64,000 bases of DNA from Bradyrhizobium sp. SSBR45G. Lineage in GTDB: Bacteria; Pseudomonadota; Alphaproteobacteria; Rhizobiales; Xanthobacteraceae. The notes beneath the pieces are model-generated. The model was given only the letters and a program-made list of their open reading frames with translations, ran no database searches and had not been told where the DNA came from. This document shows positions 32,985-41,196 of this stretch, piece after piece. Within the stretch, counting starts at the first letter, position 1. Each line of letters begins with the position of its first letter. The position numbers were made by a program, and so were the translations under genes. Location: assembly GCF_030159255.1 (NCBI RefSeq), contig NZ_BSCT01000012.1, forward strand, positions 62,001-126,000. Direction: 5' to 3'.

Positions 32985-33788
32985 ATGAGCCGATCACAGC
33001 TAGTTGCTGAACATTTGCCGCTGTTGCGAAGGTATGCCCGTGCCCTCACCGGCAGCCAGGGTTCCGGAGATGCTTACGTCGGCGCCATGCTGGAGGCTTT
33101 GATCCAGGATCCGTCGGTGCTGGACGAACGCTACGGGGCTCGCGCGGGTCTGTTCCGACTGTTTACGCAGATCTGGAACTCGGTCGCACTGAATGACGAC
33201 GCCGAAGTGGCGACCTTGCCGATGCCGCCCGAGCGGCGCCTCTCCAACATCACGCCCCTCCCGCGGCAGGCGTTCCTGCTGCTGTCGCTCGAAGGTTTTC
33301 CGGAAGAGGAAGTGTCGTTCATTCTCGACATCGACGTCGCCGAGACCCGCCGGCTGGCGGATGCGGCGGGGCGCGAGCTCGCGGCCGAGATTGCCACCGA
33401 TGTGCTGATCATCGAGGACGAGACCTTCATCGCGATGGATCTCGAGAGTCTCGTCAAGAATCTCGGTCACAACGTCATCGGCGTCGCCCGCACGCATGCC
33501 GATGCGGTCGCGCTCGCCAAGAACAAGAAGCCCGGCCTGATCCTGGCCGACATTCAGCTCGCCGACGGTTCGTCCGGTCTGGATGCGGTCAATGAGCTGC
33601 TGCGGACGTTCGAAGTCCCGGTCGTCTTCATCACCGCCTATCCGGAGCGGTTCCTGACCGGTGAGCGGCCGGAGCCGGCCTTCCTGATCTCCAAGCCGTT
33701 CCAGCCCGCGATGGTCTCGGCCGTCGCCAGCCAGGCGCTGTTCTTCCAACGCAATTCGCGCAACAGGATGCCCAAGCCTGCCGCCTGA
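32985..33788 (+). CDS. phyR: Anti-anti-sigma response regulator PhyR
   Basis: A 267-residue protein with an EcfG-like sigma domain (residues about 1-130, MSRSQLVAEHLPLLRRYARA) and a C-terminal receiver. The phospho-acceptor is Asp189 in LILADIQLADG; VFITAYPERF and LISKPFQ follow. When phosphorylated, the sigma-like domain binds NepR and frees EcfG. ATG 32985 is chosen for its GGAG ahead and fit to the family. It diverges from nepR-ecfG and faces a strong terminator. Confidence 0.96.
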   Translation: MSRSQLVAEHLPLLRRYARALTGSQGSGDAYVGAMLEALIQDPSVLDERYGARAGLFRLFTQIWNSVALNDDAEVATLPMPPERRLSNITPLPRQAFLLLSLEGFPEEEVSFILDIDVAETRRLADAAGRELAAEIATDVLIIEDETFIAMDLESLVKNLGHNVIGVARTHADAVALAKNKKPGLILADIQLADGSSGLDAVNELLRTFEVPVVFITAYPERFLTGERPEPAFLISKPFQPAMVSAVASQALFFQRNSRNRMPKPAA

Positions 33789-33814
33789 GCGGTCGTAACG
33801 ATGTCAGCTGGTTC

Positions 33815-33846
33815 GCGGCGCGCTCGTCGGAGCGCGCCGCTTTTTG
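33815..33846 (+). terminator. Intrinsic terminator of phyR
   Basis: GCGGCGCGCT and AGCGCGCCGC pair around six bases and are followed at once by TTTTTG. It is a textbook rho-independent terminator 26 bases after the phyR stop. Confidence 0.9.
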
Positions 33847-33871
33847 TTGAATCATGTGTTGGGGATCAAGG

Positions 33872-34351
33872 TCAGCAGCCGCGACAGACGCCGTTCAATC
33901 GCGCCTTGAGCGCGGCATCATTCGGCTTGGTTTCTTCGAATTGAAGCCTGGTTTCCTCGAACGTCATGATCCCCGACGTCCGCCTCGGTGCAAACACGAC
34001 CGGCAGCAGCAACGTCAGATCGTGCTCTGGCAGATCCGGGGGTGGCGGAGGAAACGGCTGGGTCCTCTCGACCATGGCCAAAGCCTCCTGGTCGAGCGCC
34101 GGATCCCCTGTGCTTTCGATCAGTGCGGCGGAGATGAGGTGTCCTGATCCGTCGATGCGGAAGACCACCTTGGCACTGCCGCCCTGATCGGTGGCCTCAG
34201 GCGGGTACCGCCGGTGCGCCTTCAGCGCCGCAACGAGGCTCTTGATCCAATCATCCTTGGCGCCGTCGGCCGCAGCCATCGTCGGCACGAGGCTCAGCAT
34301 GGTCAGCGCCACCAACCCTCGCAACAAACCTGCCGTCCCCTGCATGTCCAT
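33872..34351 (-). CDS. TonB C-terminal domain protein, secreted
   Basis: A 159-residue protein with a signal peptide (core LLRGLVALTMLSLVPTMAAA). A TonB C-terminal-like domain follows: AALKAHRRYPPEATDQGGSA, KVVFRIDGSGHLISAALIES and DPALDQEALAMVERTQPFPP. It lacks the N-terminal transmembrane anchor and Pro-rich spacer of classical TonB, so it is not an energy transducer on its own. Function unknown. A TonB-like reading seems firm; ATG 34351 or 34345 give the signal peptide. Confidence 0.8.
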   Translation of the reverse strand: MDMQGTAGLLRGLVALTMLSLVPTMAAADGAKDDWIKSLVAALKAHRRYPPEATDQGGSAKVVFRIDGSGHLISAALIESTGDPALDQEALAMVERTQPFPPPPPDLPEHDLTLLLPVVFAPRRTSGIMTFEETRLQFEETKPNDAALKARLNGVCRGC

Positions 34352-34623
34352 CCCCAAGCGCGTCGCAGCAAGGCTGGCGCGCGGGGGCAAATATAGCGCT
34401 CGATCAACGAGGGGAAAACTGCCGTTGCCTTTGGCGGGGGGAGAAAGGATGCGGGGCACCGCCGGCATCACCACGGCGGTGCCCCGCGTCGCCGGTCAAT
34501 GGGGCAGGGGGAATAACCGGCTGCCTTGATGACGCGCGAGCCAAGAAGTCGTTCCCATCGCGCTCAATTATTTTCGTCACAGATGGCATTCGTTGACACA
34601 CGGTTAAGTGATTTGCCCATCCC
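34352..34623. other. Intergenic region between TonB-like and secreted protein genes
   Basis: About 270 bases between divergent genes. There is a short G-rich stretch at 34432-34445 (GGCGGGGGGAG) and a TTGACA at 34593. No gene could be supported. Confidence 0.3.
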
Positions 34624-34649
34624 AGAACCCAGTTCCTGCGACTTACGTT
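34624..34649 (+). promoter_or_regulatory. Weak EcfG-type promoter candidate
   Basis: AGAAC, 17 bases, CGTT lies 38 bases before the hypothetical secreted protein gene. The -10 part is exact, the -35 part has A for the first G. Listed because it fits the neighbourhood; weak by itself. Confidence 0.3.
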
Positions 34650-34686
34650 GATAGGCCGATCGCCTGCCGGCGAGGGGAGTAGTGAC

Positions 34687-35136
34687 ATGTCGCAGACCGG
34701 AAAAGTTGTCATCTTCGGCACCCTCGCGGCGTCCGCCATGCTCGTGGGGGCGATTCAGCTCGCCTCCGGACACGATCTCGCGTCCGATGTTCCGCAGACG
34801 TCGGCCGGCGACATCTCAAACGTGACTGCCGGCAGCGTCAACAGGGCGTCCAAGACCGACCGTGCGGCTGCCGTGGCCGGTGCGACGTCGACGCAGACGG
34901 TGTCGGTCAAGCTGGCGGCCTTTGCTGAGACCACGTTCCTGCTTCGACTGCCACTCACGCCTTCTGGCGTGACCGCGGGTGGCAGTAGCGTTCCCACGCG
35001 CCTACAGACAGGCTCACAGATCATCAGCGCGGAAAACGAGCGTCGGGTGACGAAACATCCGATCGCATGCGAACCGTCGGTCTCCGTGCTGACTGAGATT
35101 GCAAAGCGATTGCAGCCGGGGCGATGCGTGACCTGA
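34687..35136 (+). CDS. Hypothetical exported protein
   Basis: A 149-residue protein starting MSQTGKVVIFGTLAASAMLV, a signal or anchor helix, then a Ser/Thr/Ala-rich low-complexity region to about residue 100 and a C-terminus with two Cys (PIACEPSVSVL, GRCVT). GGGGAG lies ahead of ATG 34687. No family recognised. Composition suggests a periplasmic or surface protein. The position beside stress-response genes and a possible EcfG promoter hint at stress control. Confidence 0.6.
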   Translation: MSQTGKVVIFGTLAASAMLVGAIQLASGHDLASDVPQTSAGDISNVTAGSVNRASKTDRAAAVAGATSTQTVSVKLAAFAETTFLLRLPLTPSGVTAGGSSVPTRLQTGSQIISAENERRVTKHPIACEPSVSVLTEIAKRLQPGRCVT

Positions 35137-35222
35137 TCACCACGCGCCGCATCTTCGTCGGCGACGCCGTGTTGATATGACGGCTGAGAAGCGCGCTCAG
35201 TGAATGAGCTCGTGTCAGCCTG

Positions 35223-35666
35223 CTACTCTGCAGGCTCGGCGTCTCCGGTCATCTGACCCCGGGCGAGGAGGCCTAACGCCAATCCCCCGACGGCGAGAAT
35301 GGGGATCAGCCGTTTCAACCCGACCATCCGCACGACCTGCAATCCGCTGGCGAGCAACATCGGATCGGCAAGCAGGGACTGAGCCGCTGACCGCGCGGCC
35401 TCCGTCGGCCGCAGGGCGCGGGCCTGAACGGAGCGCTTGCGGACGATATAGCTGACCGCTGCGATCAAGGTGACGACGAAGAAGACGGCCGCGCCAGTGA
35501 GGCATGCCGCGATCAGTCCGTAGCGCTGCAACACAGCAACGAACGCGGCGGCGCACAGGAAGCAGGTCGTGATGAACAGTCCTATCGCCGCAGCAAATGC
35601 CAGCGACGTCAGCCGGACGGTGTGGCCGGTCGATTCCTTGACGTCTGCAATCATCCGCTGAAGCAT
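35223..35666 (-). CDS. Holin-X/DUF1469-like membrane protein
   Basis: A 147-residue protein with an amphipathic N-terminus (MLQRMIADVKESTGHTVRLT), two strong membrane helices around residues 20-75, and a third near the C-terminus (LIPILAVGGLALGLLA). This layout is that of the phage-holin-like YqjE/DUF1469 family. It follows the DUF883 gene on the same strand, and YqjE-YqjD pairs are common. It may influence the envelope in stationary phase. Function unknown. Confidence 0.7.
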   Translation of the reverse strand: MLQRMIADVKESTGHTVRLTSLAFAAAIGLFITTCFLCAAAFVAVLQRYGLIAACLTGAAVFFVVTLIAAVSYIVRKRSVQARALRPTEAARSAAQSLLADPMLLASGLQVVRMVGLKRLIPILAVGGLALGLLARGQMTGDAEPAE

Positions 35667-35710
35667 GTCTCTTCTCCCGGTTCTCGTCGGCGCGACCCGA
35701 CAAATTCAAA

Positions 35711-35732
35711 TCGGCGCCGAAAGCGGCGCCGA
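35711..35732 (-). terminator. Stem-loop between the DUF883 and DUF1469-like genes
   Basis: TCGGCGCCG and CGGCGCCGA pair around four bases; the leftward strand goes on TTTGAATTTG. Probably a partial terminator after the DUF883 gene. Confidence 0.55.
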
Positions 35733-35776
35733 CACGGTTTAAGCTCGGAACCTGCGCTCGATCAGGAGCTACAGGC

Positions 35777-36148
35777 TCACCTCTTCCAGGACACGCCGAT
35801 CAGGAATCCCAGTCCAAGTGCAAGGCCGACCGTCGCCAGCGGACGCTGCGAGATGACGTCCTCCAGTCGCTCTTCGAGCGAATTCGCTGCATCTTGAGCT
35901 GCGCCGAGCATCGCGCTGCCGCGCTCAGACATGTCGTCGATCGTCTGGTCCACGTTCTCGCGTGCCTGGCGATAGCCGCTGCGCGCCTGTTTGCCGGCCT
36001 GACCGGCGAAGGCGTTGAGCACGTCGGTGATCTGATCAGTGAGAGCTGAGATATCGTTCTTCACGGCGCGGACATCCTTCTGCAGACGTTCATAGTTTGC
36101 TTTGTCGGTGAGATCTTTCAGGGCAGTTTCACCATCGGTCGGCGGCAT
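35777..36148 (-). CDS. DUF883 (ElaB/YqjD/YgaM-type) membrane-anchored stress protein
   Basis: A 123-residue protein: a long amphipathic, coiled-coil-like helix region with Gln, Asp and Arg (residues about 10-95), and a C-terminal hydrophobic segment LATVGLALGLGFLIGVSWKR, the mark of DUF883. E. coli YqjD and ElaB bind ribosomes at the membrane in stationary phase. ATG 36148 has GGGAG ahead. An exact EcfG-type promoter lies 41 bases upstream, tying it to the general stress response. Confidence 0.88.
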   Translation of the reverse strand: MPPTDGETALKDLTDKANYERLQKDVRAVKNDISALTDQITDVLNAFAGQAGKQARSGYRQARENVDQTIDDMSERGSAMLGAAQDAANSLEERLEDVISQRPLATVGLALGLGFLIGVSWKR

Positions 36149-36188
36149 TGGTGGCTCCCGAAGCAAGGTGATGGGCGTATGTTCGACA

Positions 36189-36213
36189 AACGCTGCGCAT
36201 CGATTGAAGTTCC
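36189..36213 (-). promoter_or_regulatory. EcfG-type promoter of the DUF883 gene (exact match)
   Basis: Read leftward: GGAAC, 16 bases, CGTT, the full consensus for EcfG of rhizobia. The -10 ends 41 bases before the DUF883 start. It lies between that gene and the AI-2E-type permease stop. Confidence 0.7.
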
Positions 36214-36228
36214 TGCGATGAAACCGAA

Positions 36229-37350
36229 TTAGCCCGCGGGCAGTTGCGGCGAATCGTCCGGCAGCAGGTGCTCCTTCACGATCAGGCCGACGATCAGCAG
36301 CGGCGAAGCGAGAAAGGCTCCCATCGGGCCCCACAGCCATGTCCAGAAGGCCAATGCGATGAAGACCGCGAGCGCGTTGAGCGCAAGCCGCCTGCCGATG
36401 ATGGTGGGCGTCACGAAGTGGCCCTCCATGAAGGTGATCACGGCAAAGATCAGCGGCCCCACCATTCCGCCGCTCAAGGTCGGGAATGCGATTGCGCCGA
36501 CCAGAACCAGCACGACGAACATCGCGATCGGGCCGATGATCGGAACGAAGTTGAGCGTTGCGGCGAGCGCGCCGAGGCCGGCCGGATTCGGCATCCCCGT
36601 GAGCGCGCAGGCCAGACCGGTCGCGATGCCGACGCCGGTGTTGATGAGCGTGACCGTCAGCAGGTAGTTGCCGAGATGCAGCTCGAGCTCGTTGAGGATC
36701 CGCAACGTCCGCAAGCGGGCCTCATGATCGCCGAACGTCATGATCAGCGTCCGCCGCAGATCGCGCCAGCTTGCGATGAACAGCACGAGCGTCGCGAAGA
36801 AGAGCATGAATTCGGTGAAGGTCGGAGAGAGGAATTCGATCGTCGGCTGCACCCAGTCGAACTTTGGAAGCTCCAGGGTGGTTGGGGTCTGCACGCTGCC
36901 GCCGCCGATCGCGGCCTGCATCTCGTGCCACAGCGCGAGCGGCCGGTCGAAGACGTGCAGCTTGGCCTTGAGCTGTGTCGCGAGCTCCGGAAGCCGGTTG
37001 GTCCAGTCGAGCACCGGGGCCGATATCAGGCCGATGATGAAGGCCAGCCCGGTGGCGACCGCGATGACGATCAGCACGGCGCCGACGCTGCGGGGAACGC
37101 GATAACGCTCCAGGAAGTTGGCCGCCGGCGACAGCATCGTGCCGACCACGAAAGCCATCACGATCGGGAGGAAGAACCCTCTCGCGACATAGAGAACGCC
37201 CGTGACGCTGACCGCCGCAAGAATCACCAGCGCAATCGCGACCACCTCGGCGCGCTGGATCACTGGAGGGGCGTCGTGCCGGCTCTCGTCCAACGCCGAG
37301 CTTTCGTTGCCGCTCCCGAGCAGCCGCTCGGTGGGAAGTACGCGCGCCAT
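36229..37350 (-). CDS. AI-2E family transporter
   Basis: A 373-residue integral membrane protein with paired helices at 45-95 and several C-terminal helices. The family motif is NFVPIIGPIAMFVV with GMPNPAGLGALAATL, and ALNALAVFIALAFWTWLWGP near the end. These permeases export various small solutes; AI-2 export is shown only for some. ATG 37350 is preferred, with GGGGG ahead, over a GTG eight codons upstream. An EcfG-type match lies 60 bases upstream. Confidence 0.9.
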   Translation of the reverse strand: MARVLPTERLLGSGNESSALDESRHDAPPVIQRAEVVAIALVILAAVSVTGVLYVARGFFLPIVMAFVVGTMLSPAANFLERYRVPRSVGAVLIVIAVATGLAFIIGLISAPVLDWTNRLPELATQLKAKLHVFDRPLALWHEMQAAIGGGSVQTPTTLELPKFDWVQPTIEFLSPTFTEFMLFFATLVLFIASWRDLRRTLIMTFGDHEARLRTLRILNELELHLGNYLLTVTLINTGVGIATGLACALTGMPNPAGLGALAATLNFVPIIGPIAMFVVLVLVGAIAFPTLSGGMVGPLIFAVITFMEGHFVTPTIIGRRLALNALAVFIALAFWTWLWGPMGAFLASPLLIVGLIVKEHLLPDDSPQLPAG

Positions 37351-37409
37351 GGTTTCCCCCGAGGAGGTCGCCACGCGCAGCTTGCGCGTGCGACGTTCTG
37401 GGTAGCGAC

Positions 37410-37434
37410 AACCGCCGGCCCCGCGCGCGGTTCC
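37410..37434 (-). promoter_or_regulatory. Candidate EcfG-type promoter of the AI-2E permease gene
   Basis: GGAAC, 16 bases, GGTT on the leftward strand, one base from consensus. It sits 60 bases before ATG 37350 in the divergent region with the L,D-transpeptidase gene. Confidence 0.4.
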
Positions 37435-37492
37435 GTCGCGAGAACGTGAGGCCGGCTAGGCTTGACTGACGCAAGACGACCACATCGGGGCC

Positions 37493-37518
37493 GGAACTAC
37501 GGCGACCTGCCGGGCGTT
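37493..37518 (+). promoter_or_regulatory. EcfG-type promoter at the L,D-transpeptidase gene (exact match)
   Basis: GGAAC, 17 bases, CGTT: a full consensus match. Transcription would start near 37525, leaving almost no leader before ATG 37532. If the promoter is used, ATG 37571 with AGGGG ahead is the likelier start on that transcript. Confidence 0.55.
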
Positions 37519-37531
37519 GGAGGAGGGACTG

Positions 37532-38308
37532 ATGCATCGCACCGCGATGCTCGATCGACAGGGGCATCCCATGACACAGCAGGTTTTCGGCCGGCATCGC
37601 CTGATGCAGCGGACCGTATCGATGATCGCTATCGCCGCTGCCTTCGTGCTTGCGCCGGGCATGTCCACATCTCACGCGCAGAGCCTCGGCTACGCGCCGG
37701 TGGAGCAGCGGGTGTTTCCGCCGGATGACGCGACGGCACCCGCCGTCGAGGCAGATGAGGACAGCCTGCTGCCGGATCGGCTGCGCCGCACGGTCGTCAC
37801 GCTCGAGACGCGCGAGGCACCGGGGACGATCATCATCGATACTGGCAATACCTATCTCTACTACGTGCTCGGCGGCGGCCGCGCGCTGCGCTATGGCGTC
37901 GGCGTCGGGCGTGAAGGCTTCACCTGGTCGGGTGTTCAGACGGTCACACGCAAGGCCGAATGGCCGGACTGGCATCCGCCGGCCCAGATGATCGCGCGGC
38001 AGCCCTATCTGCCGCGTTTCATGGCCGGTGGACCCGGCAATCCGCTCGGCGCGCGCGCGATGTATCTGGGCTCCAGCGAGTATCGCATCCACGGCACCAA
38101 CGATCCGACCACGATCGGCAAGTTCGTGTCGTCGGGCTGCGTCCGTCTCACCAATGAAGACGTCTCCGACCTGTTCAGCCGCGTGCAGGTTGGCACCAAG
38201 GTCGTGGTGCTGCCGAAGACCGCGTCGCTGCAGGCCCGCGCGGGCCGGCTGCCGGGCGTGCCGTCCGGGCGGCAGGCGATGTCGCTGCCCGTCGCCACGA
38301 TCAATTGA
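37532..38308 (+). CDS. L,D-transpeptidase (YkuD/ErfK family)
   Basis: A 258-residue exported protein. The signal helix is SMIAIAAAFVLAPGMSTSHA and the catalytic YkuD motif is HGTNDPTTIGKFVSSGCVRL with the active Cys. A conserved YLYYVLGGGRALRYGVGVGR precedes it. The enzyme makes 3-3 or protein-peptidoglycan cross-links in the periplasm. ATG 37532 has a very strong ribosome site (GGAGGAGGGA), but ATG 37571 gives a neater signal peptide and fits the EcfG promoter. It is followed 15 bases later by a DUF2865 gene. Confidence 0.92.
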   Translation: MHRTAMLDRQGHPMTQQVFGRHRLMQRTVSMIAIAAAFVLAPGMSTSHAQSLGYAPVEQRVFPPDDATAPAVEADEDSLLPDRLRRTVVTLETREAPGTIIIDTGNTYLYYVLGGGRALRYGVGVGREGFTWSGVQTVTRKAEWPDWHPPAQMIARQPYLPRFMAGGPGNPLGARAMYLGSSEYRIHGTNDPTTIGKFVSSGCVRLTNEDVSDLFSRVQVGTKVVVLPKTASLQARAGRLPGVPSGRQAMSLPVATIN

Positions 38309-38323
38309 GCGGAGAGCCTCGTC

Positions 38324-38980
38324 ATGAACGGTCGACGGGTATTCGCTGCCATCGCGGTGGCAACCATGGCCAGCGCGGGCGCGCTGGCGGGGCCGAGTGC
38401 GGCGGGCGCGCAGGATTTCCTGCAGTCGCTGTTCGGCGGCGTCTATGCGCCGCAGCGCCAGGCGCCCTACATCCGCATGCCGTTCGCCGACGACGCGCCC
38501 GCACCACGGCCGGCGCCGCGCGGCGAGGCCACCTCCCGCAGCGGCGGCAGCGCCGCGTGGTGCGTCCGCACCTGTGACGGCCGCTACTTCCCGCTCGGCG
38601 CCACCGGCGACCAGAGCAAGGAGGCGGCCTGCAACAGCTTCTGCCCGGCGGCCAAGACCGAGATCGTCTACGGCAGCTCGATCGACGGCGCGACGACCGA
38701 GGGCGGCAAATCCTATTCGGCGCTGCCCAATGCGTTCCGCTATCGCACCGAAGTGGTCGACGGCTGCACCTGCAACGGCAAGGACCATTTCGGCCTCGCC
38801 AAGGTGTCGATCGACAACGATCCGACCCTGCGCAAAGGCGACGTCGTCGCAAGCGACGACGGGCTGAAGGTCGCCAACCGCAGCGCCGGCCGCAAGAGCG
38901 CCGAGCTCAACTTCTCGCCGGCCCCGGCGTCGCTGCGCGCCAAATATGAGCGCACGCCGATCCTGGCCGCGGACGACTGA
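38324..38980 (+). CDS. DUF2865 exported protein
   Basis: A 218-residue exported protein with signal MNGRRVFAAIAVATMASAGA. The DUF2865 core carries AAWCVRTCDGRYFPLGA, a further Cys in EAACNSFCPAA, and VVDGCTCNGKDHFGLAKV: six Cys likely paired in the periplasm. The family is found mostly in Rhizobiales and has no proven function. Its place after an L,D-transpeptidase suggests a cell-wall role. Probably co-transcribed with it. Confidence 0.88.
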   Translation: MNGRRVFAAIAVATMASAGALAGPSAAGAQDFLQSLFGGVYAPQRQAPYIRMPFADDAPAPRPAPRGEATSRSGGSAAWCVRTCDGRYFPLGATGDQSKEAACNSFCPAAKTEIVYGSSIDGATTEGGKSYSALPNAFRYRTEVVDGCTCNGKDHFGLAKVSIDNDPTLRKGDVVASDDGLKVANRSAGRKSAELNFSPAPASLRAKYERTPILAADD

Positions 38981-38993
38981 TCGCGGCGGCGCG

Positions 38994-41087
38994 TCACGCC
39001 GCCCTGATCTGGCCGAGGAATTCATCGACCTGGCGGCCGAGCTGATGGCTCTGGTTTTCCAGTGTCTGCGACGCCTGCTTCACGTCGACCGCCGCAGCCG
39101 CGGCGGCGTCGGCATCGGATTTGACGCCGGTCATGCTCTCCGAAACGTTCTGGGTGCCGCGTGCCGCAAACTGGGTGGCGCGCGAGATCTCCTGCGTCGC
39201 CGCGCCCTGCTGCTGAACGGCGGCCGCGATCGCGGTGGCGACCTCGTTGACCTCGCCGATGATGCCGCCGATGCCCTTGATCGCATCGATGGCCTCGCTG
39301 GCCACCTTCTGGATCCCGGCGATCTGCTCGGATATCTCGTCGGTGGCCTTGGCGGTCTGGGTCGCCAGCGTCTTGACTTCGGAGGCGACCACGGCAAATC
39401 CGCGCCCGGCCTCGCCGGCCCGGGCAGCCTCGATGGTGGCGTTGAGCGCCAGCAGATTGGTCTGCGACGCGATGCTGTTGATCAGGCCGACGACCTCGCC
39501 GATGCGATTGGCCGATTGCGCGAGCCCCTGCACCGTGCCGTCGGTCAAGCGGGCCTGGTCGACGGCGCGGCTGGCAATGCCGGCCGCATGCGCGGCCTGC
39601 TTGCTGATGTCGGCGATCGAGGCATTCAGCTCCTCCGCCGCCGCAGCGACCGTCTGGACGCTGCTGGAGGCGTCGTTGGAGGCGCGGCCGGCGACCTCGA
39701 CTCGATCATTGGTCTGGCGCGACACCTCGGACAGGTCTGATGACGTCGAACGCATGTCGGTCGACGCCTGCTTCAGCTGCTGCAGCGATTGCCGCACCAG
39801 CTCCTCGAACGTGGCGATATGACCTTCGATGGCGCGCTGGCGTGCGATCGTTCCGGCATTGCGCGCGCGTTCCTGGGCCTCGATGGCGAGCTTCTCCTTG
39901 GCCTGCTGCTTGAAGGTTTCGAGCGCGCCGGCCAGCGCTCCGATCTCGTCACGGCGCTGCGTGTAGCCGGTGTCGACGTCGAGATCGCCGCCGGCGACCT
40001 GCAGCATCGCGTCGCGAATCCGGCCGAGCGGCAGGATCACCCGGCGTCCGATCAGCATCATCATAGCAATGCTCGCGATCGCGGCGATGACGAGCAGGAC
40101 GGACTGGACGATCAGCGCCGTGAAAGCCTCGCCGTGCCGCCGGCCGGCGTGCGCCTTCGCCTGCTCCAGGGCCGCTTCCGCCACGGCCACCGCCGTCGAC
40201 ATGTGCTCGACCGAGACCGGGCTCCATTGCAGCGCCGTCAGCTCCGGCTTCTCGCCCTTGGTCGCGGCCGCAATCAGCCGGTCGCGAAGCTCGGTATATT
40301 TCGGGCCGAAATAGGCGTTCTGAGCCGCGGTCATGGCGGTGGAGATCGACGCCGGCAGCTGCATGCCTGAGGTGGCGAGCTGCAGCGACTTCCACGCCGC
40401 CTCGACGCCGCCCACCAGCCTAGTGTAGGCGGCCTGGTTGGCCGGGTTGATCTGGCCCGCCGTCAGGGCATTGCCGACGAGCAGCGAGGCCTCGCCGGCG
40501 GTGTTGCGCATCAGCCAGGCGTTCTGCTTGATCAGTAGCAGCTGATCGACGGTAGCATCCTCATGGTTGACGCTGCCGGCCAGCAGGTCCGAGGTCTTGT
40601 CCAATGCGTCCAGCAGGGTTCCGACCGTCTCGCCATACTCCTTCGCCAGCGCCAGGCGCCTTGCCGCCTTCGGCTTGGCGATCTCGGTTGCGTATTCGGC
40701 CTGCTCGGCAAACAGCGTCTTGATGAGGCGGTCGAGCTGCGGCACCAGCGTCGCGGACTGGGGAAAATCCATCTGCGGGAGCAGCTGTGCGGCACGGGTC
40801 AGAGCCGGGCGGGAGATGTCGCGCGCCGAGCGGATGTATGTCTCGGTCTCCGCATCGATCGGCTGATCGGAATTGAGCACTCGGATGGTCGTCGAGCGGT
40901 CGCTGCGCAGGCTGTTCATCGACTTGAACAGAACTTCGGAGACGTCGGCGACCCTTTCGATGCGCGCGGTTTCCTGCAGGCGCTGCCAGGACGTCCAGGC
41001 GTTCAGCGAAAACAGCGCCATCACGACGAGAGTCATGGCGGTGATGACGGCCTTCAGCAGCGCCGAGATGGTCAGACGATTGAGCAT
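38994..41087 (-). CDS. Methyl-accepting chemotaxis protein, first of a tandem pair
   Basis: A 697-residue chemoreceptor. An N-terminal membrane helix (about 10-30), a long helical periplasmic domain (about 35-310), a second helix near 315-335, HAMP (to about 385), and a signalling domain with LINSIASQTNLLALNATIEA and EAGRGFAVVASEVKTLATQT. The periplasmic domain is helical and resembles no ligand domain I can name. No CheB/CheR docking pentapeptide is seen. It is nearly the same in length and sequence as the next gene. Confidence 0.94.
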   Translation of the reverse strand: MLNRLTISALLKAVITAMTLVVMALFSLNAWTSWQRLQETARIERVADVSEVLFKSMNSLRSDRSTTIRVLNSDQPIDAETETYIRSARDISRPALTRAAQLLPQMDFPQSATLVPQLDRLIKTLFAEQAEYATEIAKPKAARRLALAKEYGETVGTLLDALDKTSDLLAGSVNHEDATVDQLLLIKQNAWLMRNTAGEASLLVGNALTAGQINPANQAAYTRLVGGVEAAWKSLQLATSGMQLPASISTAMTAAQNAYFGPKYTELRDRLIAAATKGEKPELTALQWSPVSVEHMSTAVAVAEAALEQAKAHAGRRHGEAFTALIVQSVLLVIAAIASIAMMMLIGRRVILPLGRIRDAMLQVAGGDLDVDTGYTQRRDEIGALAGALETFKQQAKEKLAIEAQERARNAGTIARQRAIEGHIATFEELVRQSLQQLKQASTDMRSTSSDLSEVSRQTNDRVEVAGRASNDASSSVQTVAAAAEELNASIADISKQAAHAAGIASRAVDQARLTDGTVQGLAQSANRIGEVVGLINSIASQTNLLALNATIEAARAGEAGRGFAVVASEVKTLATQTAKATDEISEQIAGIQKVASEAIDAIKGIGGIIGEVNEVATAIAAAVQQQGAATQEISRATQFAARGTQNVSESMTGVKSDADAAAAAAVDVKQASQTLENQSHQLGRQVDEFLGQIRAA

Positions 41088-41196
41088 GAGGTCCCCCGAG
41101 ACGGGCCAACGTAGCGTCCGAGATGTAAACTTCCGGGAAAAGGCTGCGACGATTGGCCCGGGCCGGGACGTTCAGGAATCTTCATGTCGGCTCGCC

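Noticed and set aside
34593..34630. Sigma-70 promoter (TTGACA) before the secreted protein gene
   Set aside because: A -35-like TTGACA is present but no matching -10 box follows at 16-18 bases.
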